This document shows, in pieces, positions 7,809-17,371 of a stretch of 27,200 nucleotides of DNA (within the stretch, counting starts at the first letter, position 1; each line of letters begins with the position of its first letter). The notes under the pieces were generated by a model. That model worked only from the letters and a program-made list of their open reading frames with translations. It searched no databases and was not told the origin of the DNA. The stretch is from an uncultured Cellvibrio sp. Lineage in GTDB: Bacteria; Pseudomonadota; Gammaproteobacteria; Pseudomonadales; Cellvibrionaceae. Made by a program: the position numbers and the translations under genes. The DNA is taken from positions 1-27,200 of the forward strand of contig CAMLML010000065.1 in the NCBI GenBank assembly GCA_946481095.1, in the 5' to 3' direction.

Positions 7809-9350
7809 ATGTTAGACACCAACATCAAAACCCAACTCAATACTTACTTGCAAAAGTTGCAACGCCCCATTCAATTAATTGCCAGTTTGGATGACAGCGA
7901 AAAAAGTCGTGAGCTGCAAGATTTGCTTAATGAAATTGCATCCCTCTCTGACAAAATCAGCGTCAACACTCAAGGTCACTATCCTTTCAAACCATCATTT
8001 GCTGTAGCAACAGAAAATGAATCACCGCGAATTCATTTTGCAGGCATTCCATTAGGTCATGAATTTACTTCATTGGTGTTGGCACTCTTGCACACTGGTG
8101 GCCACCCGCCGAAAGTAGATGAAAAAACGTTAACGCAAATTCATTCACTAAAAGGTAAACATCATTTTGAAGTATTTGTTTCGCTGTCTTGTCACAACTG
8201 CCCGGATGTAGTGCAAGCCGTTAACTTACTCGCTGCACAAAACACAGATTTTTCAGCCGTGATGATTGATGGTGCCTTATTTCAAAATGAAATCGACAAT
8301 CGAAAAATTATGGGTGTGCCCAGTATTTATTTAAATGGAGAGTTGTTTGCTCAAGGCCGTATAACACTCGAAGAAATCCTGGCGAAAATCGATACCGGCG
8401 CAAACGAAAGAGCAACAGAATCCTTGAATCAAAAAGATCCATTTGATGTATTAGTTATTGGCGGCGGGCCTGCAGGTGCAGCAGCAGCAATTTATTCTGC
8501 GCGCAAAGGCATACGCACAGGAGTTGTTGCAGAAAGATTTGGCGGGCAAGTGTTAGATACCGTCGGTATCGAAAATTTTATTTCCGTCAAAGAAACCCAG
8601 GGACCCAAATTGGTCACAGCCTTGGAACAGCACGTTAAAGATTATGATGTCGATGTGATGAATTTACAAAAAGCGGCCAAAATTATTCCTGGCGACTTAA
8701 TCGAAGTAAAACTGGATAGTGGCGCCAGTTTAAAAAGCAAAAGCATTATTCTCGCTACCGGAGCACGCTGGCGTGAAATGAATGTGCCGGGTGAAAAAGA
8801 ATATCGCGGCAAAGGTGTTGCTTACTGTCCGCACTGCGATGGCCCTTTGTTCAAAGGTAAACGAGTTGCCGTTATCGGCGGCGGCAATTCAGGTGTTGAA
8901 GCAGCAATTGATTTGGCCGGTATAGTGTCACAAGTCACATTGATTGAATTCGATTCAAAATTGCGTGCAGATGCGGTTTTACAACGTAAATTATTCAGCT
9001 TGCCAAATGTGCAGGTCATCACCCAGGCATTAACCACCGAAGTGATCGGCGATGGTGAAAAAGTAATTGCATTGAAATACAAAAATCGAGAAACCAATGA
9101 GATTCTTTCAATTGAGCTGGAGGGTATTTTTGTGCAAATCGGTCTACTGCCCAATACCGATTGGTTGAAAGATACTGTGCAATTAACCAACCGCGGTGAA
9201 ATAGAAATTAATTCACGCGGTGAAACTTCTGTTCCGGGTTTATTCGCTGCGGGTGATTGCACCAACGTACCCTACAAACAAATCATTGTTGCTATGGGCG
9301 CGGGCGCAACTGCATCCTTGGGAGCATTTGATTATTTGATTCGCTCGTAG
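7809..9350 (+). CDS. ahpF: Alkyl hydroperoxide reductase subunit F
   Basis: This flavoprotein uses NAD(P)H to re-reduce AhpC. With the start at 7809 it has 513 residues. An N-terminal double-thioredoxin-fold domain carries the redox pair Cys128/Cys131 (SCHNCPD). A FAD-binding motif [12 protein letters not shown] follows near 216-227. The thioredoxin-reductase-type pair is Cys340/Cys343 (YCPHCDGP), then an NAD-binding motif [12 protein letters not shown], then the FAD-closing GLFAAGDCT. The frame is open upstream to an ATG at 7776, but that start lies in the palindromic repeat. The ATG at 7809 has GGAGAAA just ahead of it and gives the family N-terminus, so I chose it. The stop codon TAG at 9348 is supplied by the repeat that starts at 9346. 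Confidence 0.96.
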   Translation: MLDTNIKTQLNTYLQKLQRPIQLIASLDDSEKSRELQDLLNEIASLSDKISVNTQGHYPFKPSFAVATENESPRIHFAGIPLGHEFTSLVLALLHTGGHPPKVDEKTLTQIHSLKGKHHFEVFVSLSCHNCPDVVQAVNLLAAQNTDFSAVMIDGALFQNEIDNRKIMGVPSIYLNGELFAQGRITLEEILAKIDTGANERATESLNQKDPFDVLVIGGGPAGAAAAIYSARKGIRTGVVAERFGGQVLDTVGIENFISVKETQGPKLVTALEQHVKDYDVDVMNLQKAAKIIPGDLIEVKLDSGASLKSKSIILATGARWREMNVPGEKEYRGKGVAYCPHCDGPLFKGKRVAVIGGGNSGVEAAIDLAGIVSQVTLIEFDSKLRADAVLQRKLFSLPNVQVITQALTTEVIGDGEKVIALKYKNRETNEILSIELEGIFVQIGLLPNTDWLKDTVQLTNRGEIEINSRGETSVPGLFAAGDCTNVPYKQIIVAMGAGATASLGAFDYLIRS

Positions 9351-9437
9351 GTTGGAAGAGCACAGCGACTTCCGACATGATTTGGATAATTTACCTATAT
9401 CATCCGGATATTTTGTCGGAAGTCGGCTTTGCCTCTT
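9346..9437. repeat. REPIN-like inverted repeat between ahpF and nhaA
   Basis: The left arm CGTAGGTTGGAAGAGCACAG continues to CGACTTCCGAC at 9376. The right arm at 9415-9437 reads GTCGGAAGTCGGCTTTGCCT then CTT, the inverse orientation of a diverged copy. The arms are separated by a 38-bp AT-rich loop. The same units occur at 10729-10800. This fits the paired-REP (REPIN) pattern known in pseudomonads. The left arm contains the ahpF stop codon (9348-9350) and the right arm overlaps the nhaA stop codon (9436-9438). It may also act as a bidirectional transcription stop. Confidence 0.85.
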
Positions 9438-10620
9438 ACAACATCTTTTTCGGTTTGGCCACAAACGCCAACCAACAATAACCCGCAACAGCCGACAATA
9501 TAGAACCTAACAAAATACCCAAACGTTCGTTCATGGTTTCATTTCCAATTGTTTGTTCAAACGCCAACGAGCCAATAAATAAACTCATGGTGAAACCTAT
9601 TCCACAAATAATAGCAACGCCATAAATTTGCGACCAACTCACATCATCCGGTAATTTACCAATTTTTAATTTCACCGCCATCCAGGTGAACATCATGACA
9701 CCAATTTGTTTACCCAAAAATAATCCCAATAAAATTCCCAGGGGAACAGGTGCCGCAATATTGTCCAGTGTTAATCCACTTAAGGACAATCCTGCATTGG
9801 CAAAAGCAAACAAAGGTAAAACACCAAAATTAACCGAACCATGTAAATCCTTTTCCAAATCTTTCATCGGTGTTTGTAAATTACCCTCACTGTCATAACC
9901 TTTGTAGGGGATGGTCAATGCAATGGCGACACCTGCCAATGTTGCATGCACACCGGACTTCAATAAGCTGACCCAAACCAACAAACCGATAAATGCATAG
10001 ACGGATCGATTTACCACACCCTGTCGATTCAAAAATAACAAAACACTCAAACCAATCATCGCACTGACGATTGCTGTCATTGAAAGATTATCGGTATAAA
10101 ACAACGCGATAATAATAATCGCGCCTATATCGTCGAAAATAGCGAGCGATACCAAAAATATTTTTAAACTCACTGGAATCCGTGAACCCAATAAACTCAA
10201 CACACCCAACGCAAATGCAATATCGGTTGCCGTGGGAATGGCCCAACCTTGAATGGCGTAGGGATCATGACGATTGACCCATACATAAATAACAGCAGGC
10301 ACCAACATACCACCTATTGCTGCTATTGCAGGTAATGCAATTTTTGATAATTGATTTAATTCACCCACCAATACTTCACGTTTAAGTTCCAAACCCACCA
10401 TCAAAAAAAACAATGCCATCAAACCATCGTTAATCCACAACAATAAAGGTTTGGCAATAGAGAAGGTGCCAATTGCCACAACCACATCGAGTGACAACAA
10501 TTGATCGTAATATATTTTTAATGATGTATTGGCGGCGATAAGCGCCAGAATAGCCGCGAGAATTAATAATATGCCACTGGCAGATTCGAGATGAAAAAAA
10601 GCTTGTAATCGTTTAACCAT
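9436..10620 (-). CDS. nhaA: NhaA-type Na+/H+ antiporter
   Basis: This integral membrane antiporter exchanges sodium for protons in pH and salt homeostasis. I chose the ATG at 10620 (394 residues). The frame extends to a GTG at 10635, but that start would bury the ribosome site TGGAGGA in the coding region. With the 10620 start the ion-binding residues fall at Asp133 (TATDIAF), Asp163 and Asp164 (AIFDDIGAI), the same numbers as E. coli NhaA. About twelve hydrophobic segments are visible. The gene is bracketed by two REPIN-like elements and converges on ahpF. Confidence 0.96.
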   Translation of the reverse strand: MVKRLQAFFHLESASGILLILAAILALIAANTSLKIYYDQLLSLDVVVAIGTFSIAKPLLLWINDGLMALFFLMVGLELKREVLVGELNQLSKIALPAIAAIGGMLVPAVIYVWVNRHDPYAIQGWAIPTATDIAFALGVLSLLGSRIPVSLKIFLVSLAIFDDIGAIIIIALFYTDNLSMTAIVSAMIGLSVLLFLNRQGVVNRSVYAFIGLLVWVSLLKSGVHATLAGVAIALTIPYKGYDSEGNLQTPMKDLEKDLHGSVNFGVLPLFAFANAGLSLSGLTLDNIAAPVPLGILLGLFLGKQIGVMMFTWMAVKLKIGKLPDDVSWSQIYGVAIICGIGFTMSLFIGSLAFEQTIGNETMNERLGILLGSILSAVAGYCWLAFVAKPKKML

Positions 10621-10728
10621 CAGTTTTTCCTCCACATTATCAAATGGAGGTTACTGCATATAAATTGATTTGTAACCCTTTTTACATTTTTTGATGAATG
10701 TGAAATCTTGGATTGTTCGTAATAAATT

Positions 10729-10800
10729 GTCGGAAGTCGCTGCGCTCTTCCAACCTACGCCGAATTGAGTGTAGGTTGGAAAAGCGAAGCGACTTCCGAC
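10729..10800. repeat. REPIN-like inverted repeat upstream of nhaA
   Basis: The left arm is 10729-10759 (GTCGGAAGTCGCTGCGCTCT, then TCCAACCTACG) and the right arm is 10771-10800 (GTAGGTTGGAAAAGCGAAGC, then GACTTCCGAC). They are inverted copies with an 11-bp spacer and few mismatches. The same family occurs at 9346-9437 on the other side of nhaA. The element lies more than 100 bp upstream of the nhaA start and just past the sodB terminator. Confidence 0.87.
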
Positions 10801-10820
10801 ATTTACAACGTTAATAAAAT

Positions 10821-10854
10821 AAAAAACGCGCGATTTTTAAGTCGCGCGTTTTTT
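10821..10854 (-). terminator. Intrinsic terminator of sodB (symmetric)
   Basis: AAAAAACGCGCGA (10821-10833) pairs with TCGCGCGTTTTTT (10842-10854) around an 8-nt loop. It lies 37 bp beyond the sodB stop codon. On the minus strand a GC-rich stem is followed by a T6 run, the classic intrinsic form. Because the stem has A6 on one side and T6 on the other, it can also work in the plus direction. Confidence 0.9.
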
Positions 10855-10891
10855 ATCAGACGAATCTCGCCAAAAATTAATTTGCAAATTT

Positions 10892-11476
10892 TTATTTCGC
10901 AAAGTTAGCGTTTACGAAATCCCAGTTTACCAATGCCCAGAAAGCATTCATGTAAGTTGGGCGGGCGTTGCGGTAATCAATGTAGTAAGCGTGTTCCCAC
11001 AAATCCACAGTGAGAATTGGTGTCACACTTGAATCTGTTAATGGTGTTGCAGCATTGCTGGTATTTACGATTGCAACTGAGCCATCTGCTTTTTTCACCA
11101 ACCAGGTCCAGCTTGAACCGAAGTTGTTGATTGCAGAAGCGGTGAATTCTTCTTTAAATTTATCGAAAGAACCAAACGCTTTGTTGATGGCATCAGCCAC
11201 TGCACCAGTGGCAGCTCCACCACCGTTAGGACTCAGGCAATGCCAGTAGAAAGTGTGGTTCCAAATTTGTGCAGCATTGTTGAATACACCACCAGAAGAA
11301 GTTTTGATAATGTCTTCGAGACTTTTGCCTTCAAATTGTGTTCCGGGAACCAAACCGTTTAATTTATCCACATAAGTTTTGTGGTGTTTACCATGGTGAA
11401 ACTCTAAAGTTTCAGCAGAAATATGTGGCGCCAATGCATCTTTTGCGTAAGGCAGTGCAGGTAATTCAAAAGCCAT
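10892..11476 (-). CDS. sodB: Superoxide dismutase (iron type)
   Basis: This 194-residue cytoplasmic enzyme dismutates superoxide to H2O2 and O2. The metal ligands expected for the Fe/Mn family are His27 (LEFHHGKHH), His74 (QIWNHTFYW), Asp158 and His162 (VDLWEHAYY). The active-site Gln70 in NNAAQIWNH lies in the N-terminal half, and this placement marks iron-specific enzymes rather than MnSOD. It has its own terminator at 10821-10854. groL, transcribed in the same direction, ends at 11587 with its own terminator in between, so sodB is probably a single-gene unit. Confidence 0.97.
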   Translation of the reverse strand: MAFELPALPYAKDALAPHISAETLEFHHGKHHKTYVDKLNGLVPGTQFEGKSLEDIIKTSSGGVFNNAAQIWNHTFYWHCLSPNGGGAATGAVADAINKAFGSFDKFKEEFTASAINNFGSSWTWLVKKADGSVAIVNTSNAATPLTDSSVTPILTVDLWEHAYYIDYRNARPTYMNAFWALVNWDFVNANFAK

Positions 11477-11548
11477 AATCTTTCTCCAAAATTTTAATGA
11501 TTTTTAAACAACAAACAAAAACGAAGTCGAATCTTAACCGATAAAATA

Positions 11549-11577
11549 AAAAAGGGCGCAGTATCTGCGCCCTTTTT
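11549..11577 (-). terminator. Intrinsic terminator of groSL
   Basis: GGGCGCAG (11554-11561) pairs with CTGCGCCC (11565-11572) around a 3-nt loop, flanked by A5 on the left and T5 on the right. It lies 10 bp after the groL stop codon. In the minus direction the stem is followed by a T run. The A/T symmetry makes it potentially bidirectional. Confidence 0.9.
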
Positions 11578-11586
11578 CTGCGGTTT

Positions 11587-13251
<1,665 letters not shown>

Positions 13252-13327
13252 TTAAATGAAATTTGCTTTTGCCATCCCATCAAATCCAATTATCCGGATA
13301 CGGGATGACTCAATTGAAAATTCAGGG

Positions 13328-13618
13328 TTAAACGAGAATCGCCTTGATATCGGATTCGTTCAGGATCACCAATTCTTCACCATCGATGGTAATGGTGTCG
13401 CTACCGGCGTATTTGCCAAACACCACAGTGTCGCCCACTTTCACATCCAAAGGGCGTAACTCACCGCTGGTCAATACACGACCATTACCCACGGCAACTA
13501 CTTCACCTTGATTGGGCTTTTCTTTGGCTGAACCGGACAGGATGATCCCGCCAGCAGTTTTGGTTTCTTCTTCTTTGCGGCGAACCACAACACGATCATG
13601 TAACGGACGAATTTTCAT
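13328..13618 (-). CDS. groS: Co-chaperonin GroES (Cpn10)
   Basis: This 96-residue co-chaperonin caps the GroEL ring. It has the family start [14 protein letters not shown], the mobile-loop region [18 protein letters not shown], and the end [10 protein letters not shown] chose the ATG at 13618 because AGGAGG sits 8 bp ahead of it. The frame runs upstream to a non-ATG start near 13642, but that would place the ribosome site inside the gene and add eight residues not found in the family. Confidence 0.98.
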   Translation of the reverse strand: MKIRPLHDRVVVRRKEEETKTAGGIILSGSAKEKPNQGEVVAVGNGRVLTSGELRPLDVKVGDTVVFGKYAGSDTITIDGEELVILNESDIKAILV

Positions 13619-13683
13619 GGATACTAGCCTCCTAACAAGCAAGTTTTATTAAGACGAGGAGCAAGGCTCCGACGTGATTACAC

Positions 13684-13711
13684 AGATGGTGACAAGCTTC
13701 GGAATTTCAAG
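13684..13711 (-). promoter_or_regulatory. Sigma-32-type heat-shock promoter of groSL
   Basis: Read on the minus strand, the -35 box is CTTGAAA (13705-13711), identical to the sigma-32 consensus. After 13 bp comes CACCATCT (13684-13691), which differs from CCCCATNT at one position. The spacing is within the usual 13-15 bp. It lies 65 bp upstream of the groS start, giving a leader of roughly 55 nt. No CIRCE palindrome is seen. Confidence 0.82.
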
Positions 13712-13746
13712 TGACTCATTAAGTGACTGTTATTCGAGGATCCCAT

Positions 13747-13778
13747 CACCAGGAATAAAGAAGCTTTATTCTCAGGTG
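13747..13778 (-). terminator. Hairpin after the toxin gene
   Basis: A near-perfect palindrome pairs CACCAGGAATAAAG (13747-13760) with CTTTATTCTCAGGTG (13764-13778) around a 3-nt loop, with one bulge. It lies between the end of the toxin gene (13827) and the groSL promoter. No T run follows it, so calling it a terminator is tentative; it could instead be an operator. Confidence 0.4.
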
Positions 13779-13826
13779 TTGGCTATTTGGGGGCAGGGTT
13801 TTGGATTTCAAGGGTGGCGGCATAAA

Positions 13827-14312
13827 TCAACTTTTTAATCGCAGCATCAGGGTCATGGGATTAATCGGCGACTCGGTAAAACCATAATATTCATAAAACT
13901 GTTTCGCTTTCTCACTCAACGCATGAACCAGCAATGCCCTGACTCCGGTATTTTGGGAAACTACCAGAGAACGACTGACTGCATCCTGCAATAAAGCAGA
14001 ACCCAGCTTCATTTTTTGTGCCCCAAGATCTACTGCAAGACGCCCCAACACCATTACCGGAATTGGATCGGGCATATTTCGTTTTACATTACCGGTAGCC
14101 AGTTGATGGGTCACAGCCCCCGCAGCAAGAGCGTAGTAACCCATCACGCGTTTTTGTTGATCCACAACAACAAACGTCCTGCTGGCACCACTGCTCTGAT
14201 TAGATAAAGCTTTTCTTTTGAGCCAATCATCCAAAGAGGTTTCGCCCGATTGAAAAAACTCTGTTAAATGTTGTACGGATAAAGGCTGAGGAGCTTCCAG
14301 CAATAAACTCAT
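13827..14312 (-). CDS. TacT-like GNAT acetyltransferase toxin
   Basis: This 161-residue GNAT-fold protein resembles TacT/AtaT toxins, which acetylate the amino group of charged tRNAs and stop translation. Family patterns are LDDWLKRKALSNQ, RTFVVVD, the segment NMPDPIPVMVLGRLAVDL, and KAKQFYEYYGF, in which Tyr140 aligns with the TacT catalytic tyrosine. The acetyl-CoA loop is unusual: residues 99-104 read QKMKLG, where the usual R/Q-x-x-G-x-G/A has Gly at the fourth position. It follows the DUF1778 antitoxin by 39 bp on the same strand. The start at 14312 has AAAGGATG upstream. The tRNA target is not predictable from sequence. Confidence 0.9.
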   Translation of the reverse strand: MSLLLEAPQPLSVQHLTEFFQSGETSLDDWLKRKALSNQSSGASRTFVVVDQQKRVMGYYALAAGAVTHQLATGNVKRNMPDPIPVMVLGRLAVDLGAQKMKLGSALLQDAVSRSLVVSQNTGVRALLVHALSEKAKQFYEYYGFTESPINPMTLMLRLKS

Positions 14313-14351
14313 AAGTTCATCCTTTAATCTTTCATTTCCAAAATATTACTT

Positions 14352-14612
14352 TCATTTCCAGGGAGCCTTGACTGCCATCAATCGTTCCAAACCGCTATTC
14401 GATTCAATTGGTGCATCCAGAAGCGCTGAAAATTGCTCAAATTTGTGCGCATCAAGACTGAAGAAAATCTGATCCAGCAATACCTGCTGCGCCCTTTCAC
14501 AAGAAGCTTCCAACATAAAATCAGATCTATTTTTACCCAACAAACTGGCAGCATGATCAATCATGTCCCGCTGCTCAGGTAACACCCGAATATTGATTGC
14601 TGCTGCTTTCAT
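14352..14612 (-). CDS. DUF1778 (TacA-like) ribbon-helix-helix antitoxin
   Basis: This 86-residue antitoxin has an N-terminal ribbon-helix-helix DNA-binding half (INIRVLPEQRDMIDHAASLLGKNRSDFML reads across residues 6-34). Its C-terminal toxin-binding tail has the family signature F-LD---F--F--LLDAP followed by GLERLMAVKAPW. I chose the ATG at 14612 because CGAGG sits 6 bp ahead of it. An in-frame start 30 bp upstream (14642) would lie inside the promoter and operator. As in other TA pairs it is expected to bind the palindromic site at 14632-14664 and to repress the operon together with the toxin. Confidence 0.92.
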   Translation of the reverse strand: MKAAAINIRVLPEQRDMIDHAASLLGKNRSDFMLEASCERAQQVLLDQIFFSLDAHKFEQFSALLDAPIESNSGLERLMAVKAPWK

Positions 14613-14631
14613 AAACACCTCGTATACACAT

Positions 14632-14671
14632 TGAATACACAAACTCTAGGTTCACGTGTATTCATTGTCAA
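14632..14671 (-). promoter_or_regulatory. Promoter and palindromic operator of the toxin-antitoxin operon
   Basis: On the minus strand TTGACA (14666-14671) is followed after 17 bp by TAGAGT (14643-14648), a good sigma-70 promoter. A perfect 9-bp inverted repeat, TGAATACAC at 14632-14640 and GTGTATTCA at 14656-14664, flanks the -10 box. A third related word, GTATACAC, lies at 14622-14629. This layout fits autoregulation by the ribbon-helix-helix antitoxin. The -10 to antitoxin-start distance is 30 bp. Confidence 0.8.
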
Positions 14672-14678
14672 TACAAAA

Positions 14679-15173
14679 TTAGTTTTTCTTTTCGATCCGC
14701 GACTCTTCCGGTTTAACTTCCGTCGCCTCCCCCTCGATCACATCTCCATGATCGTGGGTATTGGATTGCCTGAAGGGATTGTGCTGACCTGCCTTGAATG
14801 GGCCAAAACCAAACCTCATTGAACCGGACTTCATCATTCGTTTGATCAATACCAGCATCAATAAACCGCGTGTCGGCGGAAATAAAATCAACAAAGCCAA
14901 AAGATCCGTGAGATACCCGGGAATCATCAACAACACGGCCGCCACTATTTTTGCCATCATCGAGCCAAGTTGCGCAGGCGATGCCTGGGCAGTCGCGAAA
15001 GAGGCCATGATATGTTGTGCATTGGCGGCGCCGACGAATCGAAACAGATTGATACCTATGATGAATGCCAGGATTAATCCGGCAAACGCAACCAGATAGC
15101 CCGCTTCATCACCGACCTGAATAAATACATAAATCTCAATGAAAGGGAAAAGTAAAAAGAGAATAAGACGCAT
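14679..15173 (-). CDS. fxsA: FxsA family membrane protein
   Basis: This 164-residue inner-membrane protein belongs to the FxsA family. E. coli FxsA was named for suppressing F exclusion of phage T7; its cellular role is not established. The family pattern is seen in FPFIEIYVFIQVGDEAG, a second and third membrane segment, and VLLMIPGYLTDLLALLILFP followed by RGLL. The C-terminal 50 residues are charged and predicted cytoplasmic (ending EESRIEKKN). It lies 7 bp downstream of the ampG-like gene and is probably co-transcribed with it. Confidence 0.9.
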   Translation of the reverse strand: MRLILFLLFPFIEIYVFIQVGDEAGYLVAFAGLILAFIIGINLFRFVGAANAQHIMASFATAQASPAQLGSMMAKIVAAVLLMIPGYLTDLLALLILFPPTRGLLMLVLIKRMMKSGSMRFGFGPFKAGQHNPFRQSNTHDHGDVIEGEATEVKPEESRIEKKN

Positions 15174-15180
15174 AAAGTAA

Positions 15181-16692
15181 TTAGCCGCTATTTTGGGAAG
15201 AATGAATGGTCGAGTCGATTTTCTTTCTCATGGTAAAAATTAACCACACACCGGGGGCAGCAATTAATAATGATGACAAAAAGAATCCTGACCAACCGAT
15301 TTGTTCAGCAATCACACCGCTAAAAGGCCCGACAAAAACGCGAGCAATCGATGCAATTGCGGACAACAAAGCAAAATGGGTTGCACTGAATTGTTTATTA
15401 CACAATCCCATCAACAAAGCCAATAACGCAGCCGTGCCCATGCCGCCACTTAAATTTTCTACGCCCATGACCGAGAGCAACAACGAATCCATATGAGTAG
15501 GCTCGGTTAATTTGGCAATTAATAAATTAAACGCGGGAATTTCAATTGTACCCCAAGCCCCCTTTCCTGATTCCGCCAGAAGGTAATAACCCAAATTGGA
15601 AACCAATTGCAAAATACCAAAAGCAAAAAGAGCAGAAGACAGGCGAACATACATCATAATAAATCCGCCGAGCATGGCGCCCACTATAGTGGCCAGCAAG
15701 CCGATTGTTTTACTCGCCAGTCCAACTTCGATCGCTTCAAACCCCATACCACGCATTAAAAAAGCAGTGGTAAGGCTCATTGCAAATGCATCACCTATTT
15801 TGTAGAGCACAATCATTAACAGAAAAATGACTGCACTTTTTTGACTGAAGAAACTGTCAAATGACGAATTTAAAGTGGCGAACCCGATTTTACGTGCAAG
15901 TAATAATCCCAAGCCCAATGCACAGGACACTTGCGTCAATACAAAAAATAATCTTTCCCAATTATTGGTGCTGTCGGAATCAATGTGCAAAGCGGTGAGA
16001 ATCAATTCGCTGGAGTAGTAACCCACGAACACACCCAGTAATAACATGAAGAAGCCAATCAATTCCCGTTTGGGATCAGATGCCAGTGGTTTGAAATCGG
16101 CATGAATACCTGGCAACAGAAAAAAACTCAGTACCCCAGTGGACAACATCACCAGCGCCATAATCAGATAAACCTGGGGCCAACTTCCCCACTGTTGCGC
16201 CCAAATAAAAGTGATGCCACCAGAAATAACAATCGCCACTCTATAACCCAACACAGTAAAAGACGAACCCAATCCCCTTTCATTCGGTGGCAATAAATCT
16301 GCGCGGTAAGCATCTATCACCACATCCAGCGATGCAGAAGAAAATGCTACGCATAAAGCCAGAGCACCGAAAATGTGTGTTGAATGGGTTGGCGAGGTAT
16401 TGGATAAAAAAAACAAACCCAGAGCGATAAGAAATTGCACCAACACAATCCAACCTCGTCGTCGTCCTAACAGCGGAGGTTCGAATCTATCCATTAAAGG
16501 CGCCCACAAAAATTTAAAGGTATAGGGCAAGGCCACCAAACCTAAAAAACCGATCGTGGCGAGATCCATTCCTTCCATAGTCAACCAAGCCTGCATAGCG
16601 CCAGCGGTCAAGGCTAATGGAATGCCTGATGCGAATCCTAAAAACAGAACGATGAATAGACGATAGGCGGGGGTGTTCAGAATGGTGTTCAA
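15181..16692 (-). CDS. ampG: AmpG-like muropeptide permease (MFS)
   Basis: This 503-residue major facilitator protein resembles AmpG, which imports GlcNAc-anhydroMurNAc peptides from the periplasm for cell-wall recycling. Family patterns are the N-terminal GFASGIPLALTAGAMQAWL, the loop FLWAPLMDRFEPP with LGRRRGW, and SASLDVVIDAYRADLLPPNERG. Twelve to fourteen hydrophobic segments are visible. It lies near ampD and ampE, which act on and signal from the same muropeptides, and this supports the call. It is separated from yajQ by the second GC-rich repeat. Confidence 0.9.
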   Translation of the reverse strand: MNTILNTPAYRLFIVLFLGFASGIPLALTAGAMQAWLTMEGMDLATIGFLGLVALPYTFKFLWAPLMDRFEPPLLGRRRGWIVLVQFLIALGLFFLSNTSPTHSTHIFGALALCVAFSSASLDVVIDAYRADLLPPNERGLGSSFTVLGYRVAIVISGGITFIWAQQWGSWPQVYLIMALVMLSTGVLSFFLLPGIHADFKPLASDPKRELIGFFMLLLGVFVGYYSSELILTALHIDSDSTNNWERLFFVLTQVSCALGLGLLLARKIGFATLNSSFDSFFSQKSAVIFLLMIVLYKIGDAFAMSLTTAFLMRGMGFEAIEVGLASKTIGLLATIVGAMLGGFIMMYVRLSSALFAFGILQLVSNLGYYLLAESGKGAWGTIEIPAFNLLIAKLTEPTHMDSLLLSVMGVENLSGGMGTAALLALLMGLCNKQFSATHFALLSAIASIARVFVGPFSGVIAEQIGWSGFFLSSLLIAAPGVWLIFTMRKKIDSTIHSSQNSG

Positions 16693-16721
16693 GGATGAAA
16701 TTTTCTCAAATGGATTTGGTG

Positions 16722-16827
16722 TACCCTCACCCTAGCCCTCTCCCGGAGAGGGGACTGAAATCACTTCGTAGTTAATTAATCAGGGAGTCTATCCCCTCTC
16801 CCTCTGGGAGAGGGTTAGGGTGAGGGC
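16722..16827. repeat. GC-rich palindromic repeat, copy 2 (between yajQ and the ampG-like gene)
   Basis: The left arm (16722-16754) contains TACCCTCACCCTAGCCCTCT, and the right arm (16782-16827) ends GAGGGTTAGGGTGAGGGC. The right 46 bp match the copy at 7738-7783 with one mismatch. Each arm also forms its own hairpin. The element ends at 16827, inside the yajQ stop codon (16827-16829), so the repeat abuts the gene end exactly. Confidence 0.88.
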
Positions 16828-17309
16828 TAATCTCTAAAATTATTAAACTGCATCGGCATTCCCAATTCCGCCGCACGCAGCGCTGCGATGCACTCTTGCA
16901 AATCATCTCGCTTCTTACCTGTGACACGTACTTGCTCACCTTGAATACTCGCCTGCACTTTCAACTTTTTATCTTTTACTAACGCAACAATTTTCTTCGC
17001 CAGGTCTTTATCAATTCCAGTGCGAACTTTTATTTCGCGCTTCACTTGCTTACCTGAACTTTTTACCGGACCTATTTCCAGACAACTCACATCGATACCA
17101 TTTTTCGCCATTGCCGGTCTCAGCACATCCAATATTTGATCAAGCTGCATTTCTGAATCGGCAGTAATAGTGAGTTCATATTCCTTAAGCTCAAATTTAG
17201 CGTTTACACCTTTAAAATCAAAACGGTTGGTAATCACTCGCTCTGCCTGATCAACAGAATTGGTCAGTGCGTGTTTATCAACTTCAGAAACCACATCAAA
17301 CGATGGCAT
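16827..17309 (-). CDS. yajQ: YajQ family nucleotide-binding protein
   Basis: This 160-residue protein belongs to the YajQ/DUF520 family, with two ferredoxin-like (RNP-type) folds. Members have been shown to bind cyclic di-GMP, for example XC_3703 in Xanthomonas. Family patterns are [11 protein letters not shown] at the start, TNRFDFKG near residue 28, and the C-terminal [17 protein letters not shown] and [10 protein letters not shown]. It lies 62 bp downstream of ampE on the same strand. Its link to the amp genes is positional only. The TAG stop codon overlaps the last base of the repeat at 16722-16827. Confidence 0.95.
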   Translation of the reverse strand: MPSFDVVSEVDKHALTNSVDQAERVITNRFDFKGVNAKFELKEYELTITADSEMQLDQILDVLRPAMAKNGIDVSCLEIGPVKSSGKQVKREIKVRTGIDKDLAKKIVALVKDKKLKVQASIQGEQVRVTGKKRDDLQECIAALRAAELGMPMQFNNFRD

Positions 17310-17371
17310 AACAAAACCTCAAATCCTAAAAATAACAATCAAGCAATAAACCGTAACGCACTAAACAACTA

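Noticed and set aside
13273..13307. CATCCC/GGGATG inverted repeat between groS and groL as a terminator or attenuator
   Set aside because: The stem is only 6 bp with a long loop and no T run; groS and groL are expected to be co-transcribed.
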